Shown here one piece after another: positions 44,721 to 56,072 of a DNA stretch of 64,000 nucleotides. Where the stretch lies: the NCBI GenBank assembly GCA_018873225.1, contig JAEILZ010000002.1, positions 3,596,001 through 3,660,000 of the forward strand. Reading direction: 5' to 3'. Position numbers and translations under genes: made by a program. Below the pieces are notes generated by a model. The model had not been told where the DNA came from and ran no database searches. It was given only the letters and a program-made list of their open reading frames with translations. Origin of the DNA: [Phialemoniopsis] sp. UDSM-2020 (lineage: Eukaryota; Ascomycota; Sordariomycetes; Thyridiales; Thyridiaceae). The first letter of the stretch is position 1, and each line of letters opens with the position of its first letter.

Positions 44721-47414
44721 ATGGCTGAGAAGGTCAATCCGGGCTCCTTGTCGGAGATCCAATCCGGCGGAGCATTGAGGAAGACGGAAGTCGACGAGAT
44801 GAAGCAGCCGTCGGGCGGTGACGATGTCGAGGTCGGAGCCTCAGACACGTCCGACTTTGAGGACTCGTGAGTCCCGGCTGCCATCCGGAGATCCGCGGGT
44901 GCACGCACGCTTGCTCCACCGGGTCTCCTTCATAGACGCTTGTAGGCCGGTACTGACTTTGTATTGCCAAGGCCCTACCCCGAAGTCCGAGCCATCGTGC
45001 CTCCGGTGGACGATCCGGACATGCCGGCCAGCACTTTCCGTGCCTGGTTCCTTGGCATCGTCTCGACGATCGTGTTTTCCGGCATGCTCCAGTTCTTCCA
45101 GCTGCACTCCCCACCGAGTAAGTCCACTTCGCGCGATTCTGATGCCCCGCCATGCCCGGACAGCCTTGGTCGATCTTCGTCGCCGGTTGACCCGCCCTGC
45201 CGTGACGCAGTCTCTTGAAGCCATGATGCTAATGCCAACGATCATGAAGTCTTCCTCGGCGCTTACCTGGTCATTATCATTACGCTTCCCGTCGGTCACT
45301 TCATGGCCCGGGTCCTGCCGACCAAGGTCTGGAATATCTTTGGATGGCGATTTACTCTGAACCCGGGGCCCTTCAACCAGAAGGAACACACGATCACCGC
45401 CATCATGACGAGTCTGGTCGCCGCCTTTGACAACGGCTCCCTGGCGTCCGATGTCTACGTCGCCTTTGACAAGTTCCTCGACATTCCCATCTCCCCCGGC
45501 TACCGGTTCATGTTCCTCTTCACGACCCAGGCCCTGAGCTTTGGTTTTGTCGGCATCTTCCACCGTTTCTTGGTGCGACCGGCCTTCTGCATCTGGCCAG
45601 CCGCTCTGCCGACCTGCTCCATGCTGTACGGCTTCCACGACCCCAACTGGCACAACGCCATTGCCAATGGCTGGAAGGTTCACCGCATGAAGTTCTTCTG
45701 GCTCGCGGTTCTCATCGCGTCGGTCTGGCAAATCGTGCCCACTTTCCTGTTTACCGCCCTGACCACCTTTGCCTGGATCACCTGGATCGCCCCCAACAAT
45801 GTCACCCTCAACCAGGTCTTCGGCGCCACCTCGGGTATGGACCTGTTGCCTCTGACCCTTGACTGGAACCAGATCGCCGGTTACCTGGCCACCCCCCTCG
45901 TCGTCCCTTCCTGGGCACTGCTCAACATCCTGGGCGGCAGCGTCTTCTTCCTGTGGATCATCTCCCCGGCCTTACACTGGAAGAATGTCTGGTACGGACG
46001 GTACTTCCCCTTCTCGTCGGCCGGCACCTTTGACAACACCGGCGCGCCCTACAACACGAGCTTGGTCATGAACCCGGACTACAGCATCAACGACGCTAAG
46101 TACTACGACTACTCGCCCGTCTTCTTGTCGACCACCTCTGTTCTGTCTTATGGCCTGGGCTTCGCCTCGATCACCTCCGTGCTCGTACACACCTTCCTAT
46201 ACGATCGCAAGGTGCTCTGGAAGTCCTTCATGACGGCCTTTAAGAAGCAGGACGACGACAGTGAGGACATCCACGGCCGCCTCATGCGCGCCTACAAGCC
46301 CGTGCCCGAGTGGTGGTACGCCCTCATCTTTGCCGGGCTCTTCGGCATCAGCGTCGCCTTCCTCTACGTCTTCGACACCAGCCTCCCCTGGTGGGGTCTC
46401 ATCATCAGCATCCTGATCAACCTGGTCCTGCTCATCCCCATCGGCATCATGAAGGCGACGACCAACATGACCATCAACACGGGCGTCCTGGCCGCCCTCA
46501 TCGGCGGCTTCATCTGGCCCGGCGCCATGATGAACAACGTCGTCTTCAAGGTGTTCACCCTTGTCTGCACGTTCCAGGGTCTGGGGTACATCCAGAGCAT
46601 GAAGACAGGCCACTACATGCACCTGGCGCCCAGGATCACCTTTGCAGCGCAGGTTGTGAGCATCCTCATCTCGGCCGTTGTCCAGACCGGCGTGAACATC
46701 TGGGCCATGGGCAACATCGAAGGAATTTGCACCCGCGAGGCTGCAAACAACGTAAGGCCCTCTTCAAAAGTCATTTTTGCATTGGCATGTTTGTGAATAC
46801 TGACAGAGTTCTCCAGTTCTTCTGCCCTCTTGCTAATGGATATGCCGCCAACGCCGTGTTCTGGGGCCTGATCGGCCCGACGAAGCTATTCAAGTCCGGG
46901 AGCATGTACAACTCGATGCTCTGGTTCTTCCTCATCGGAGCGCTCCTGCCGGTCATCATCTGGGCCCTGGCCAAGAAGTTCCCAGACAACAAGGTGCTCA
47001 AGAAGGTCAGTAGACCATGGGTAGTCCCCGCACCTCCCAAAATATTCCAAGAGAGCAGCAAAAACTTACAGCTCATCGCAGATCCACACCCCCGTCATCT
47101 TCTCGTCCACCGCCTCGATCCCGCCCGCGACCGCCGCCAACACCATCTCGTGGGCGCTCATGGGCCTCGCCTTCAACTGGTTCATCAAGCGCAAGTACCG
47201 CCCCTGGTGGTCCAAGTACAACTACCTGCTCTCGGCGGCGCTCGACTCGGCCCTCGCCATCACGACCTTCCTCGTCTTCTTCTGCCTGACGTACCCGGGC
47301 GTCGAGCTCAACTGGTGGGGCAACACCATCGCGTACGCCACCGCCGACGGCATGGGCACGCCGCTGGACACCGTGCCCGAGGGCCAGACGTTTGGCCCGG
47401 CGACGTGGGTTTAG
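44721..47414 (+). CDS. Oligopeptide transporter, OPT family
   Basis: Proton-coupled membrane importer of small peptides or related compounds, 771 residues, in five exons: 44721-44866, 44972-45117, 45250-46751, 46817-47005 and 47082-47414. The cytoplasmic N-terminus is acidic (SDTSDFEDS), then PYPEVRAIVPPVDDPDMP and FRAWFLGIVSTIVFSGML, as in fungal OPT proteins. The hallmark NPGPFNQKEHT occurs at about residue 135. Later motifs include FHRFLVRPAFCIWPAALPTC, NGWKVHRMKFFW, FKVFTLVCTFQGLGYIQSMKTGHYMHLAPR, FFCPLANGYAANAVFWGLIGP and WWSKYNYLLSAALDS. The fourth acceptor (CTCCAG, 46816) was chosen because it restores NNFFCPLANGY. The first two introns are longish (105 and 132 bases). It may work with the secreted S10 peptidase in peptide uptake, an inference from function only. 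Confidence 0.95.
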
Positions 47415-47608
47415 AGAGGAGGGTTCGAAGCTGCGGAGTCACATGTAGCGTTCAAGCGTACTTGCGTTTTTACATCGGTTATTGATTGGGTTTGGATTAA
47501 TTTATGGTTAGATGAGTCTAGTGCTGGATGTCGTTATGAATGAGAAAAAGTCTACAGCCGCTGTGTCGGCTTTGTCTATGATACATAAAAATTCTCAATC
47601 CAGTAGTT

Positions 47609-48835
47609 TTAGATGGCTCCATCATCATCCAAGTCCTTCCCATCTTTCAGCCAAACCTTGGCCATCTCGTACGTCCCGAGGTACAAGCCGCTGCCGACGG
47701 CCGTCCACCCGGCTCTGAGTACGCCGCCCCGGAACAATCCCCGGACCCCGCGCTCGGCGTAGACTTGCTTCGCAACCTGCCACCCGCCCACCTTCCTCCC
47801 GCTCTTACTATCCTTGTCCACCTCCCTCGCGCTCGGTGCCTCCCCACCACCGCCAGCAGATTTCCCTCTACCCTTCTCGTCGCCTGCAAGTAGCATCATG
47901 CGCGTCTTGACCACGTCTGTCGGCGTCGTGAGCACCGCCGCGACCGACCCGGACAGCCCCGCACTCGCCATGGTCACGACCCCGGTCTCCAGGATCCCCT
48001 GGCCCTTGTCCACGCCGCCCTTTCGCGCCTCCATGCCCCCAACGTCACCGCGGCGCCGGCGCTCCCAGATGCGCGCGCGCAGGGCCTCGAACATGGGGAA
48101 CTGCAGCGCCGTGAAGGGCAGGTTGCGCGCCGCGAGCGCCGTGTAGCCGGACCACAGGCGCCGGGCGGCCCCGCCGGGCGCGTCGCGGATCATGCGCAGG
48201 GCCTGCATGGATGTGCTGCTCCCGGCTGACCCTTGCCGCCGGATCATCTGGGCGTTCTGCTTGATGACCTCTGCCGGCGTGAGCACGAGGCACGAGGACA
48301 GCTCCGCTGTTCCGGAGGCGAGGGAGTGGACGAGGGACTGCGGAATGGCCGACGGTAAGGACGAAGACAGGACGGTCTTGGAGGCCTCGTAGACGGTGAA
48401 GAAGATGCCGGCTTTAGCATGGGTGGCATCGTGTTAGGTACGTACGTCATGAATTGGGGGAGGGTGATCAAGTTTTACCTGCAGGCAGGGTGGCTACGAT
48501 GACGCTGCCGACGCCCTGGTACAGGCCGCGCAGGGCGTAGGCGGGCGCCCGCCTGTCCGACTTTTGGGCCGACGAGGCAAAGGCATTGATGTAGTCCTGG
48601 CTCTGGATGCGCGTCTTAATCGTGTCTAGCGGGTAGACGAGCAGGTCGACTGTAAAGGCGGCTACCGCGCCGGCCTAAAAAGGGGTCGGGTGGTTCTCCG
48701 GTCAGCGCACGCCCATACACATGCAGGTCCGCACGGTGGTTTGGTGAGACGGAGCCGGCCGGCCGATGTCCCGGGTTTCCGTGAAGATGAAGGAAAACTT
48801 ACAATCAAGATCTCGCTGTTTGTACTATTACTCAT
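47609..48835 (-). CDS. Mitochondrial carrier, S-adenosylmethionine-carrier-like
   Basis: Six-helix mitochondrial inner-membrane carrier of 343 residues; exons 48835-48803, 48674-48479 and 48411-47609. The three carrier signatures are visible: YPLDTIKTRIQS, TPAEVIKQNAQM and TPTDVVKTRMML. The second, with Glu and the KQ pair, is like the motif of yeast Pet8/SAMC, as is the start GAVAAFTVDLLVYPLDT. I therefore favour an S-adenosylmethionine carrier or close paralogue, but other carriers cannot be excluded. A basic and Gly-rich insert (GRGKSAGGGGEAPSAREVDKD) sits before the last repeat and lengthens the protein by about 40 residues over typical SAMC. The 128-base first intron lies 11 codons in. 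It is convergent with the OPT gene. Confidence 0.85.
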
Positions 48836-50965
48836 TTCATCTTACAGAAATTGTCGAAATGTTTGCGATCACTTCGCGAGCTCTGGTTCGTTAGATAGCA
48901 GATCAGTGAGAAAAGGTTGTTCGCCTTTGTCTGCGTGGTGGGTGCGGTTGTGCGTGTATGACATCACCGAACATGCTTAGTCAGTAAGTCATGGCGGCAC
49001 CCTGTCCAAACCCACGATGCATGACTGTCTGCTCCTCATGCCTGATCCGTCAAGAAGACGGATCCAGGAGCGAGATGCTCAATTGTATCGGAAGATGCCC
49101 CGGTGACAAACGTCGTGATAAGGATCGTCGACTTTCCATTGGGTGTGGCCAGGTCAGACCAGCGTCAACATCGGGAGCGCCGCGACCACCGTAGGCTACG
49201 GAACTGAAACTCAATTTGGGACCGTGGCCTGCTTACCGTGCAGAAGCTTCCCCAAAGCTCCTAAATTGCGCAGCCACTCCATCAACGTTATCATCGTAAG
49301 TGATACTTGGGCTTGGTATCATGAACCTCATCCTTCGGGTTTAACGAGGGAACGAAGGCATCCCTTTATGACGAAGCCACCCGTCTCGACTCTCATCATT
49401 ACCCGGAACTCGGTGGGCGATGAAGATGGTGTGATCTTGTCGTCGACATCGAGCGTGAGTTACCGGAAGATATTCTCCGCAATTCCCAACATCGAAACAC
49501 TCGAAACTCTAGGACGGGCCTGCCGCGTGTTCCCCAGGAAGCTCGAGCCATCGGACTCCTCAGCCTGATAGGCTTGGCGAAGGGGCCCGTTGCAATTGGG
49601 CCATCGTGGCTTGCAGGTCTAGCTGATTGTCTACTTTGGGTTGCTTGAGGTGGTGGTGATAGCGGCATCCTGGGGAATAAGAGCACAAGAGGAAGTGGTG
49701 GTTGTTCCCGCGAGCAAGGCCGGAGAGATCCGTTCTTTGTCTCGAGGTTCATAGAGGGACATCCGACATGGTGTCTCGGGTAGACATATGCACTCCACAG
49801 CGGTCCGGAGGTGGGTATGGCTGTGACGAAGTGGAGCGCAGAGGCCCGTCTCGCCGGGTTCTGACTTCCTCCGGTGATGCGATTCAGGGCATCTGGTCTC
49901 GACCACCCCGAATCTTCAAAGGCTTTCACCTGCGCCACTTAACAAGTCTTGGGCACGCCGAAAAGATATTCCATGGTCGAGGCCCGTGTAGAACAAGCAT
50001 GGTCCCCTCGCTCTAGACCCCGCTTTCCTCGAGATGCTGGCGTCCAAGTCTGGGCGTAATATCTGGCATTTAGAGTTTTGGCTAGTCCGTGAAGAGGACC
50101 TCGCCTGCAGCATCGGCATCAAGGCCGTTGCCCAACGGTCTCGAGACTAGAAGTCATTAGAGGCATAGTCCATCGGGTAGTCATGTGAAATCTGGGCTCC
50201 CGTCCTCGATCTTGCCCAGAGCGCTGCAGCCCTCCCGGCACTCCGATAGTACCAAAACGACTAGACCGGTCTCTTAGTGCTCATAAGCGCCCGCGCTTCC
50301 CCAGATGATGGTGTGGACAGATTAACAGAGTTCGCGTCCGGTACCCAGATATTGGGCACGTCATATAGGGAATTGGCTGCCACTCTCACCCAGGACATCG
50401 AACCACACAAGCCTTCAGCTCGCCCTAGGATATCTGCCCCCGGATGCCTGTCCCACCCTCGGGGACGAGATGGTGGCCACGAACCTGGGCCGAGTCATTC
50501 TGAGAAGACGCAGATAATGGCATCGTGGCTGTGGTCCACTTGCTCATTGGACTCTGCTATCTTCTTGCTAGATCAGGGCTCTCGCCTCCCGGAAATATGA
50601 GAGTTTTAGGGAGCTGGCCGCCCAGATCAAGCGTCCTGCGGGCAACTTGCGCCAAGGAGTCGTCCGCAGCTAGCTCCCTAAAGTGTTCCAAGGGGGGAGG
50701 TTTCGTAGAGGAGGGTACCCATGACCGATCCAAGATATAACTTTCTCGCATTTGCCATCACACTCATCTTCCATCCTCTAATATTTCAATCGGCGTGATA
50801 ATGTAACCATGGTTTCCCCAAGAACGCTCCCGTACAGATTCCATCGGTTAAAGCACACGAGCACTGCGCTCCCGTCTGACCGGAAAGATCCACGATCAGT
50901 CCATCTATCACATTGCTGATCAGTACGGATCCGTCGCCCCCGGGAGGCGACTCCATACCGAAGAT
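48836..50965. other. Intergenic, no gene seen
   Basis: This 2.1-kb gap has open frames up to about 180 codons on both strands (for example around 49143-49568 and 49399-49938), overlapping each other with no recognisable motif. I cannot support a gene. The right end should be the promoter of the membrane protein gene. Confidence 0.4.
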
Positions 50966-52345
50966 ATGGGGGCAACCCCGATCGCCGAGAAGGCGGCGTT
51001 GGCGATTGGTCTTATGTGGGCGATGACCGTCATCATCTTCGTCTTCATGGCTGCGCGATTATACATGAACATCAAGGTTGTTCGGCACATGTATGCCGAC
51101 GATGTGGTCTATTATCTCAGCGGCGTAAGTCTCAAGCCACATGCCCTTTGAGGAACAATCCTGCTGCTAGGTCTCGCAACTAATACTGTGATCCTTACTC
51201 AGTTTATGATGCTCTTCTATACGATATTCACGACCATCGCAGCGACCACGGGGTTCGGATGGCCCATGCTGAATCTCCCTGTCGAAGTAGCGATAGACGG
51301 CAAGATGTGGGAGATGATCGGCCAGACGTTCCTCATCGTGGGCATGTCAACGGCCAAGTGTTCTCTCGGTCTCTTCCTACTACGGATTGTCATCATGAAA
51401 TGGCACAAGATGGCTATATGGATCGCTTCTGTCAGCTTGCTGATCGTGTCCTCCATCGCCATAATCCTCTTTTGGGTCCAGTGCCTGCCAGCGAGGGCAA
51501 ACTTCGACCCTAGAGTACCGACACCTTGCATTGTTGACCCGACTCCGGTTACACTCGTCATGAGTAGTAAGCTTGCATATCTTCCTTGGTGCATATCCCA
51601 CTCCTTGTTTTGACTGACATGTCTTCATAGTATGGTGTGTTGTGATGGACTTCTTTTTCGCCACCATCCCATGGGTCTTGGTATGGAACATGAACATGCG
51701 AAGGAAGCACAAGACTGTCATCGTGGGAAGCTTGAGCTTGGGGGTCTTGTACGTCTGCCTTTTGACACATGCACGGTCAAGTTTTCATGCTGACATTGCC
51801 ACCGTCACAGTGCGGGCATATGCGGCATCATACGCACCACCGAAGTTGAGACCATCGAAAAGGTCAACTACACCGAGGACACCGTCCCCCTGATCATATG
51901 GTCGGCCGCCGAGCTTTTCGTGACCATGGTCTGCATCGGCATCGCCGTCCTCATCCCGCTCTACAAGTACTTCTTCAGCAAGCGCAAGCAGCCGGCGCGC
52001 CGCCCTCCGCCCTGGCGCGAGCCCATCGACCGGTGGAACCGGCGCTTCGACCCGTCGCCCAACGAGCTCACGCGGACGCAGGACGAGTGGGAGAAGCGCG
52101 TGGGTCTCAGCCCGAGCTCGGGCAACCGGTGGATGTCGGGCCCCTCGTGCGAGACGGGCGAGGCGGCGGGTACCGGCACGGGCACGGGTACGCAGCACAC
52201 GTGCACGCACGTCGGGACGGACCCGGACTCGTCGCGCGACACGGAGAAGCGCCACTCGGACATCGAGCTCGCGCAGATGGAGCGGACGCTGACGGCGGAG
52301 CGCCCGTTGGTGAGTAATTCGTTGGGCATACACGACTGGCGTTAA
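50966..52345 (+). CDS. Rhodopsin-domain (Pth11-like) seven-helix membrane protein
   Basis: Integral membrane protein of 391 residues from exons 50966-51124, 51203-51566, 51631-51748 and 51811-52345. It has seven likely membrane helices, such as AALAIGLMWAMTVIIFVFMAARLY, IGQTFLIVGMSTAKCSLGLFLL, MAIWIASVSLLIVSSIAIILFWVQC and WCVVMDFFFATIPWVLVWNM. The pattern of helix one, a DDVVYYLSG segment, CLPARANFDP and EVETIEKVNYTEDTVPLIIWSAAELFV is typical of the fungal rhodopsin-domain family (PF20684) that includes Pth11-like receptors. It lacks the N-terminal CFEM domain of true Pth11. A 130-residue hydrophilic C-terminal tail with a TGTGTGTGT run follows. The role could be signalling or surface sensing; the ligand is unknown. 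Confidence 0.88.
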
Positions 52346-52824
52346 TCGGCAAGGGAGCGATCATAGAGAAAATACAAGTCTAATTGGTGTTCTTTTTCCA
52401 AGTACTTGAGGCCTCCCCAAACGCGTGTGATGGGCCATAATGAGGTCGAATGAAGATGACAAGCTGCCCGAACCCAGGCAGGACAGTGCTTTTGCACCAA
52501 CTTCGGGGTCAGCTTGTCTAACTGGATTGGCCTTTAGCTGAGCATTCAATGCCCATCGTTTCAGGCAGCTGGGTGTTTAAACCCAGATTGTGCATGTGGT
52601 GGCGCTGGAGCGTGGCTGTCACTACGCGCTAATCATCTTCAGCTTCATGGACTACCCTGGTAAAAACGCCAAGGCAGATTTGCACTATCAGCACTGCCAA
52701 GGATACTTAAGCAACGTCTATTGCCCTTCCGAAGTCCATCACCTCTGTGACACAGTCTTATTTGTCTTGATATAATAACAAGATCGTTATTCAATTCCGA
52801 CGGCATCCTCGATATCCATCAGCC
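52346..52824. other. Intergenic, no gene seen
   Basis: This 479-base gap between genes in the same direction has no motif-bearing frame. It should hold the promoter of the gene starting at 52825. Confidence 0.4.
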
Positions 52825-53514
52825 ATGAATCTATCTCACGACGCCGGCGTGATAGAGCTGCGTGCCCCGACAGCGGTAAATCCGTTTGTCCCATCAGAAT
52901 CTCAGAACCCAAGTATCTGGTTTCTCACGAATAATTATTGGCATCCTATCGCGACTACCTTGTCCCTTTCCAGATACGAGCGCAGCCCCCGGCGGGACCC
53001 CAGGTTCAGGCTGCGAATCTCTGCTGCGGCCAAGGCGTATTCCATCATAGAAACCTGGGTTGACCCCAGCGACAAGCCAGAGCCAGAAGAAGTCGGCCCG
53101 CGCCCTCGCACAAGCACCGTCTCCGGCACGGCGGTCAACATCGGCGGCGTCGAGACTGGGGACGAGACGCAGCAGAGGATCTCGCGGTTCGAGGAGAGCG
53201 GATCCGGCCGCAAGTGGGAGGTCATCTGCTGGGGTAAGCAGGGCCAGCTAGAGGACTGGATGCAGGACGACGACTCTGGGTTCATAGGCGACGGCTCCGG
53301 CGAGGTGCGGCCGGACTGGCGGAACCACTATGCGGTCGTCTACTACGAGGCGACGGCGGCGGAGGAGGCGGGCGTTGAGGTGTGGGATTCGATCGGGCGG
53401 GATCGGAGGTTGACCAAGAAGACGTTGGACAAGATCCGAGAGGAAATCCGCAAGGTGCCGAGCCAGGAGTTCGGTCAGCTTGCTGACAAGCTGACCGACA
53501 TCGTCCCGTCGTAG
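52825..53514 (+). CDS. Unknown conserved-looking protein
   Basis: Single-exon 229-residue protein that I do not recognise. Coding evidence is an intact frame, a good start context (CAGCCATGAAT) and GC-rich third positions from about 52960. The translation is soluble and mixed: an N-terminal stretch with IWFLTNNYWHPIATTLSLSRYE, a beta-like middle (RFRLRISAAAKAYSIIETWVDP), a segment ISRFEESGSGRKWEVICWGKQGQLEDWM rich in Trp, then HYAVVYYEA and a charged helical C-terminus KTLDKIREEIRKVPSQEFGQLADKL. No signal peptide or membrane helix is seen. It may be a lipocalin- or calycin-like small protein, but that is a guess. Confidence 0.65.
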   Translation: MNLSHDAGVIELRAPTAVNPFVPSESQNPSIWFLTNNYWHPIATTLSLSRYERSPRRDPRFRLRISAAAKAYSIIETWVDPSDKPEPEEVGPRPRTSTVSGTAVNIGGVETGDETQQRISRFEESGSGRKWEVICWGKQGQLEDWMQDDDSGFIGDGSGEVRPDWRNHYAVVYYEATAAEEAGVEVWDSIGRDRRLTKKTLDKIREEIRKVPSQEFGQLADKLTDIVPS

Positions 53515-53587
53515 ATCGATAGTATTATTATCGCTGAAATGGATACCGTACTGAGTTGCATATTGTTTGAAGAATGTTGGTTATGGT

Positions 53588-54546
53588 TCATGCAACAGCT
53601 TCTTGTCTATTCCACCCGAGCCTAAGAGGCCCTTCGCCTCTAAATCTCCTCCATCCATTGGACGCATCAATGAGGTCACCGGACCCTTCAAAGGCCCATT
53701 GCCACTTGTTGAGAAGCTCTGGTGTTGCCTCCCAGCTTTCTTGCAGGTGAGGCTCGCCCCACAAGATGATACCGGCATTCACGGCCTCTCCGTTGGGAGA
53801 TGCGCGCGGAAGGCATATCGAGTCCCCCATGAGGTCACACAAGAAGGCAGCGTGATCGAACGTCTTTTGTCGACGGATGAGGTTATCGCGAATTTGCGGG
53901 AAGGGGAGCATGTCTATCCACGTGGGATGTGGCGAGTTCATCTGCAGCTGCGTGGGCAGGAGACATTGGGGTACGGCACTATTTGTTGTGCCAGTGTATC
54001 GAACGACCGCGAGACCACATGTTGATGAGTGGGATGGGTGTAAGAGCGCCGGCCCTACATGGTCGATGAAATTCGCCGCGATGCGGAGGAGGGCTTTGTT
54101 GGCGCAAAGTCCCCGACATACGTTGAGGTCGATCAAGTTGATATACATTTCGTCAATAGGCCCAGGAGCTGGTAGATTCCAAGGCTCTTGGGACCGGTAG
54201 GGGCTACCAGGCGTCCGGATAGCTGGCAATGAGCTATTGGGAGTTGTACAAGGAGATGAATCCTCCCTGCTGCGAGTACTTGACCCCTGGGAATGGTCCA
54301 AACTTTGGGCTGCAGTATTTTGGCCTTGATCGAGCCGCCAGCTGTATATTCGGTACGGCTGGCCCGAATGCTTGAATTCTTCATCTCTTATGCGTTGTCC
54401 TGTTACTCTGATTAGCTAACATATGTTGGGAACAAGGGGTCTGCCCATGTGGGTGGCTCACTCCGGGCTCTCTGGTTCAGTCGGTTCTGTTGCCTCTTCC
54501 GCTCCTTCCGCTGCTCCTCGGAGCGATTCTGGCTCTTTGTTCCCAT
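53588..54546 (-). CDS. bZIP-type regulator with DUF3425 domain
   Basis: Predicted nuclear transcription factor of 298 residues, from exons 54546-54462 and 54399-53588 with a 62-base intron. Exon one encodes a basic region, RKERKRQQNRLNQRAR, completed by RQRIRDEE in exon two, the form seen in fungal bZIP proteins that carry a DUF3425 domain. The heptad leucine zipper after the basic region is weak, as is common in this family. The C-terminal half matches DUF3425: NLIDLNVCRGLCANKALLRIAANF, SPHPTWIDMLPFPQIRDNLIRR, FLCDLMGDSI and GIILWGEPHLQESWEATPELLNKWQW. The splice is essential; from the second exon alone the DNA-binding region is lost. It is divergent from the short-chain dehydrogenase over 530 bases and might control it. 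Confidence 0.85.
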
Positions 54547-55076
54547 ACTGAAACGTACTACAATACGAGACTTTGTAAACGTATCAGTGAAAAGTTTAGA
54601 AACTGCCCGAAGGCTAGATGCGAAAAGGGAGATTCAGGTCATATCACCGAGTCGTAACAGCCGGGGACTAGGCCGAAAATAGAGAAAAGTGAATGCCCGC
54701 TGACAAACCCTTGTAAGCGCAACCGGGGCCGTCTAAGATTCCTCAACCCCGACGCTAAGACGAAAATGGAAGAATCGGTCAGCCACGATGCTTCAAAAGG
54801 TCTCCGAGGCAGGGCACACATTGTGTAAGTGTGGGCAAAGAGCTGATGAGGCCACCAGAGATTGATTGTGGTAATTCTAGTCATTCAGCCCAGAGGACAG
54901 CTGAAGCACATCGAAGTGTGACATGAGACATCACATAACCATGCTAGGCAATGTTTAGACCAGATATAAAAGATGCAACATATGCGGACATTCTTGTAGA
55001 TAGCTGTAAAACTGGTCTTTCATGTTCCTCCACAATTAATTCCAACTGTGTAGTTCATTCCGCACAAGCATCAAAG
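54547..55076. promoter_or_regulatory. Divergent promoter: bZIP gene / short-chain dehydrogenase
   Basis: These 530 bases lie between divergent starts. The in-frame ATG at 54951 upstream of the dehydrogenase would add 42 residues unlike the family, so it is treated as leader. No other coding signal. Confidence 0.4.
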
Positions 55077-56072
55077 ATGTCCCGCTACGCAGCAGCTCAC
55101 GCCAACCCTTCCGGTCCTGGTGACGCCAGGCCAACTGCCCTGCAGATCCTCAAGGATGAGCAGATGGAGGGCAAACTGGTAGGCAAAGTCATCGTCATCA
55201 CCGGCACATCATCTGGTATTGGTATCGAAACAGTCCGTGCTCTCCTGCCCACAGGGGCGCGCTTCTTCCTTACCGCCCGAGACCTTACAAGAGCCAAGGA
55301 GGCTCTAGCCGACTTCTACGATCCCAGTCGCATGGAGCTCGTCGAGATGGACCATACTTCTTTGGCAAGTGTCCGGGCCGCAGCACAGAGCATTCTGGCC
55401 AAGACGGACAAGATCAGCATCTTGATCAACAACGCCGGTGTAATGGCCGTGCAAAATCTCGAGTTCACCAAAGATGGGCACGAGACCCAGTTCGGCGTTA
55501 ACCACTTGGCCCATTTCCTCTTCTTCAAGCTCCTCGAGCCTGCCCTGCTAGCAGGAACAACCCCAGAGTTCAACTCTCGCGTCGTGAACGTCGCATCTTC
55601 TGCTCACATATTTTCCGGCATCAACTCCTCCGACAACTACAACTACGAAAAGGGCGGCTACACTCCGAACGGAGCCTACGGGCAGTCCAAGACGGCCAAC
55701 ATCTACATGGCCAACGAGATCGAGCGCCGCTACGGCTCGGAAGGTCTGCACGCCGTCAGCCTCCACCCCGGCGGTATCATGACCAACCTGGCCCGGCACA
55801 TCCCGAAAGAGCAGATGGCCGCTATGACTGCCATGGAGGAATTGCAAAGAGCGCTCAAGAGTCCCGAGCAGGGAGCTGCGACTACTGTCTGGGCGGCTAT
55901 TGGCAAGCGCTGGGAGGGGACTGGCGGGAGATATCTGGTTGACTGCGCCGAGGCTATGCCTTCGAAGAATGAGGGAAATATGCTTGATACTGGATACGCA
56001 AAGCACGCTTATAATCCTGAGCTGGAGGGCAGGCTTTGGGAAGACTCACTCAAGATCGTCGGTCTCGCATGA
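55077..56072 (+). CDS. Short-chain dehydrogenase/reductase (retinol dehydrogenase-like)
   Basis: NAD(P)-dependent oxidoreductase of 331 residues, single exon, start MSRYAAAHANPSG. The cofactor motif TGTSSGIG is at residues 42-49, NNAGVM follows, the catalytic Ser is in NVASSAH and the Tyr/Lys pair in YGQSKTAN near residue 201. The late motif SLHPGGIMTNL is typical of the retinol dehydrogenase/WWOX-like group of classical SDRs, which act on alcohols, aldehydes or ketones of hydrophobic substrates. No membrane anchor is seen. The C-terminal part (TTVWAAIGKRWEGTGGRYLVDCAEA) is usual for fungal members. The substrate is unknown; the divergent bZIP/DUF3425 gene may be its regulator. Confidence 0.93.
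   Translation: MSRYAAAHANPSGPGDARPTALQILKDEQMEGKLVGKVIVITGTSSGIGIETVRALLPTGARFFLTARDLTRAKEALADFYDPSRMELVEMDHTSLASVRAAAQSILAKTDKISILINNAGVMAVQNLEFTKDGHETQFGVNHLAHFLFFKLLEPALLAGTTPEFNSRVVNVASSAHIFSGINSSDNYNYEKGGYTPNGAYGQSKTANIYMANEIERRYGSEGLHAVSLHPGGIMTNLARHIPKEQMAAMTAMEELQRALKSPEQGAATTVWAAIGKRWEGTGGRYLVDCAEAMPSKNEGNMLDTGYAKHAYNPELEGRLWEDSLKIVGLA

Noticed and set aside
46310..47485. 391-codon + strand frame overlapping the OPT gene in another frame
   Set aside because: His/Arg/Pro-rich translation of the wrong frame; the OPT frame continues through the same region with conserved motifs.
49143..49938. Overlapping open frames of 141 and 179 codons on opposite strands
   Set aside because: No motif, no splice partners and no coherent codon bias; treated as non-coding.
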